Source of the DNA: Ignavibacteriales bacterium
GTDB taxonomy: Bacteria > Bacteroidota > Ignavibacteria > Ignavibacteriales > Melioribacteraceae
DNA: 7,594 nt
NCBI GenBank assembly: GCA_020059785.1
Contig: JAGVBL010000326.1
Location: 1 to 7,594 of the forward strand
Direction: 5' to 3'
In this document: in pieces, positions 7,514-7,594 of the stretch
How positions within the stretch are numbered: the first letter of the stretch is position 1
Layout of the letters: the number at the start of each line of letters is the position of its first letter
Notes under the pieces: generated by a model
What the model was told of the DNA's origin: nothing
Database searches by the model: none
Seen by the model: only the letters and a program-made list of their open reading frames with translations
Made by a program: the position numbers and the translations under genes

Positions 7514-7549
7514 AATGTCAGTAATACGACTCAATAGAAATGTCAGTAA
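7514..7549 (+). repeat. Two direct copies of AATGTCAGTAA, 25 bp apart
   Basis: AATGTCAGTAA occurs at 7514-7524 and again at 7539-7549, an 11-base identity with a start-to-start distance of 25 bp. Iterated short repeats beginning with TG at an element's edge are characteristic of transposase-binding ends, notably in the IS21 family. They could otherwise be a paired operator for a regulator of the downstream reading frame. Confidence 0.75.
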
Positions 7550-7562
7550 AAAGAAGTTGAAA

Positions 7563-7592
7563 TTTAGGTTCTCAAAAAATGGAGAACCTGAA
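7563..7592 (+). promoter_or_regulatory. Hairpin with an ATG start codon in its loop
   Basis: AGGTTCTC (7566-7573) pairs perfectly with GAGAACCT (7582-7589). Two more A-U pairs and one G-U wobble extend the stem to 11 bp. The 8-nt loop is AAAAAATG, whose ATG (7579-7581) starts a frame that stays open to the window edge. The only purine-rich candidate ribosome-binding bases (AGG 7566-7568) are buried in the stem. This could limit translation of a transposase, or the palindrome could act as a protein-binding DNA site. Confidence 0.5.
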
Positions 7593-7594
7593 GA
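7579..7594 (+). CDS. Possible start of a truncated reading frame (transposase?)
   Basis: Only five codons (MENLK) are visible before the window ends. The case rests on position: an ATG 63 bp inside a candidate insertion-sequence end and within a hairpin loop. A competing frame, from ATG 7515 (MSVIRLNRNVSKKK...) or an earlier TTG at 7482, is also open to the edge, but it runs through the repeat copies and is therefore less likely. Nothing about function can be read from so few residues. Confidence 0.25.

Larger units (their letters stand above)
7516..7594 (+). mobile_element. Possible left end of an insertion sequence, truncated by the window
   Basis: The segment opens with TGTCAGTAA, repeats it 25 bp further in, and reaches an ATG after 63 bp. 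IS21-type elements are known for 5'-TG ends, several internal copies of the terminal motif and a transposase gene starting shortly inside. The opposite end, the target duplication and the transposase lie outside the window, so this is an inference from the repeat pattern only. Confidence 0.38.

Overview
The window is a low-GC, gene-dense bacterial segment that reads as Bacteroidota/Ignavibacteria-like. Three things point that way. Genes have little or no Shine-Dalgarno signal, and two starts lie near TAnnTTTG-type -7 boxes of the kind known from Bacteroidota. Three of the four complete proteins carry Sec signal peptides, and one ends in an outer-membrane beta-barrel with a terminal Phe. The protein families (a TPR-barrel protein, a LytM/M23 peptidase with a conserved N-terminal region, an ~860-residue secreted M14 peptidase and a DWNGT-type HAD phosphatase) are also usual there. 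The lineage is an inference; no rRNA or marker gene is present.

Layout. Positions 1-152 are a leader with a candidate promoter. Positions 153-3056 (+) encode a 967-residue TPR plus beta-barrel outer-membrane protein. It is followed after only 16 nt by a 271-residue LytM-type M23 peptidase (3073-3888, +), so the two probably form one transcription unit acting at the envelope. The convergent gap 3889-4055 holds a compact repeat element: CGGAT-type iterations, reverse-oriented ATCYGCG copies and a perfect 13-bp inverted repeat. Positions 4056-6638 (-) encode a secreted M14-type zinc peptidase with a C-terminal class I amidotransferase-like domain. Upstream of it on the same strand, 6745-7383 (-) encodes a cytoplasmic HAD phosphatase with a GTG start and a promoter-like element that runs into its start codon. 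The right edge (about 7514-7594) has two TGTCAGTAA copies 25 bp apart and then a hairpin whose loop contains an ATG. This looks like the left end of an insertion sequence, possibly IS21-type, cut off by the window.

How the genes fit together. The TPR-barrel protein resembles in architecture the outer-membrane exporters of synthase-dependent polysaccharide systems (BcsC/PgaA/PelB plan). The adjacent M23 enzyme could open peptidoglycan around an envelope-spanning assembly. No synthase, glycosyltransferase or c-di-GMP receptor lies in the window, so this remains a hypothesis. The minus-strand pair (HAD, M14) shows no clear functional link to it. I see no convincing complete novel system. The most interesting spots are the intergenic repeat element, the truncated mobile-element end with its start-codon hairpin, and the TPR-barrel/LytM pair.
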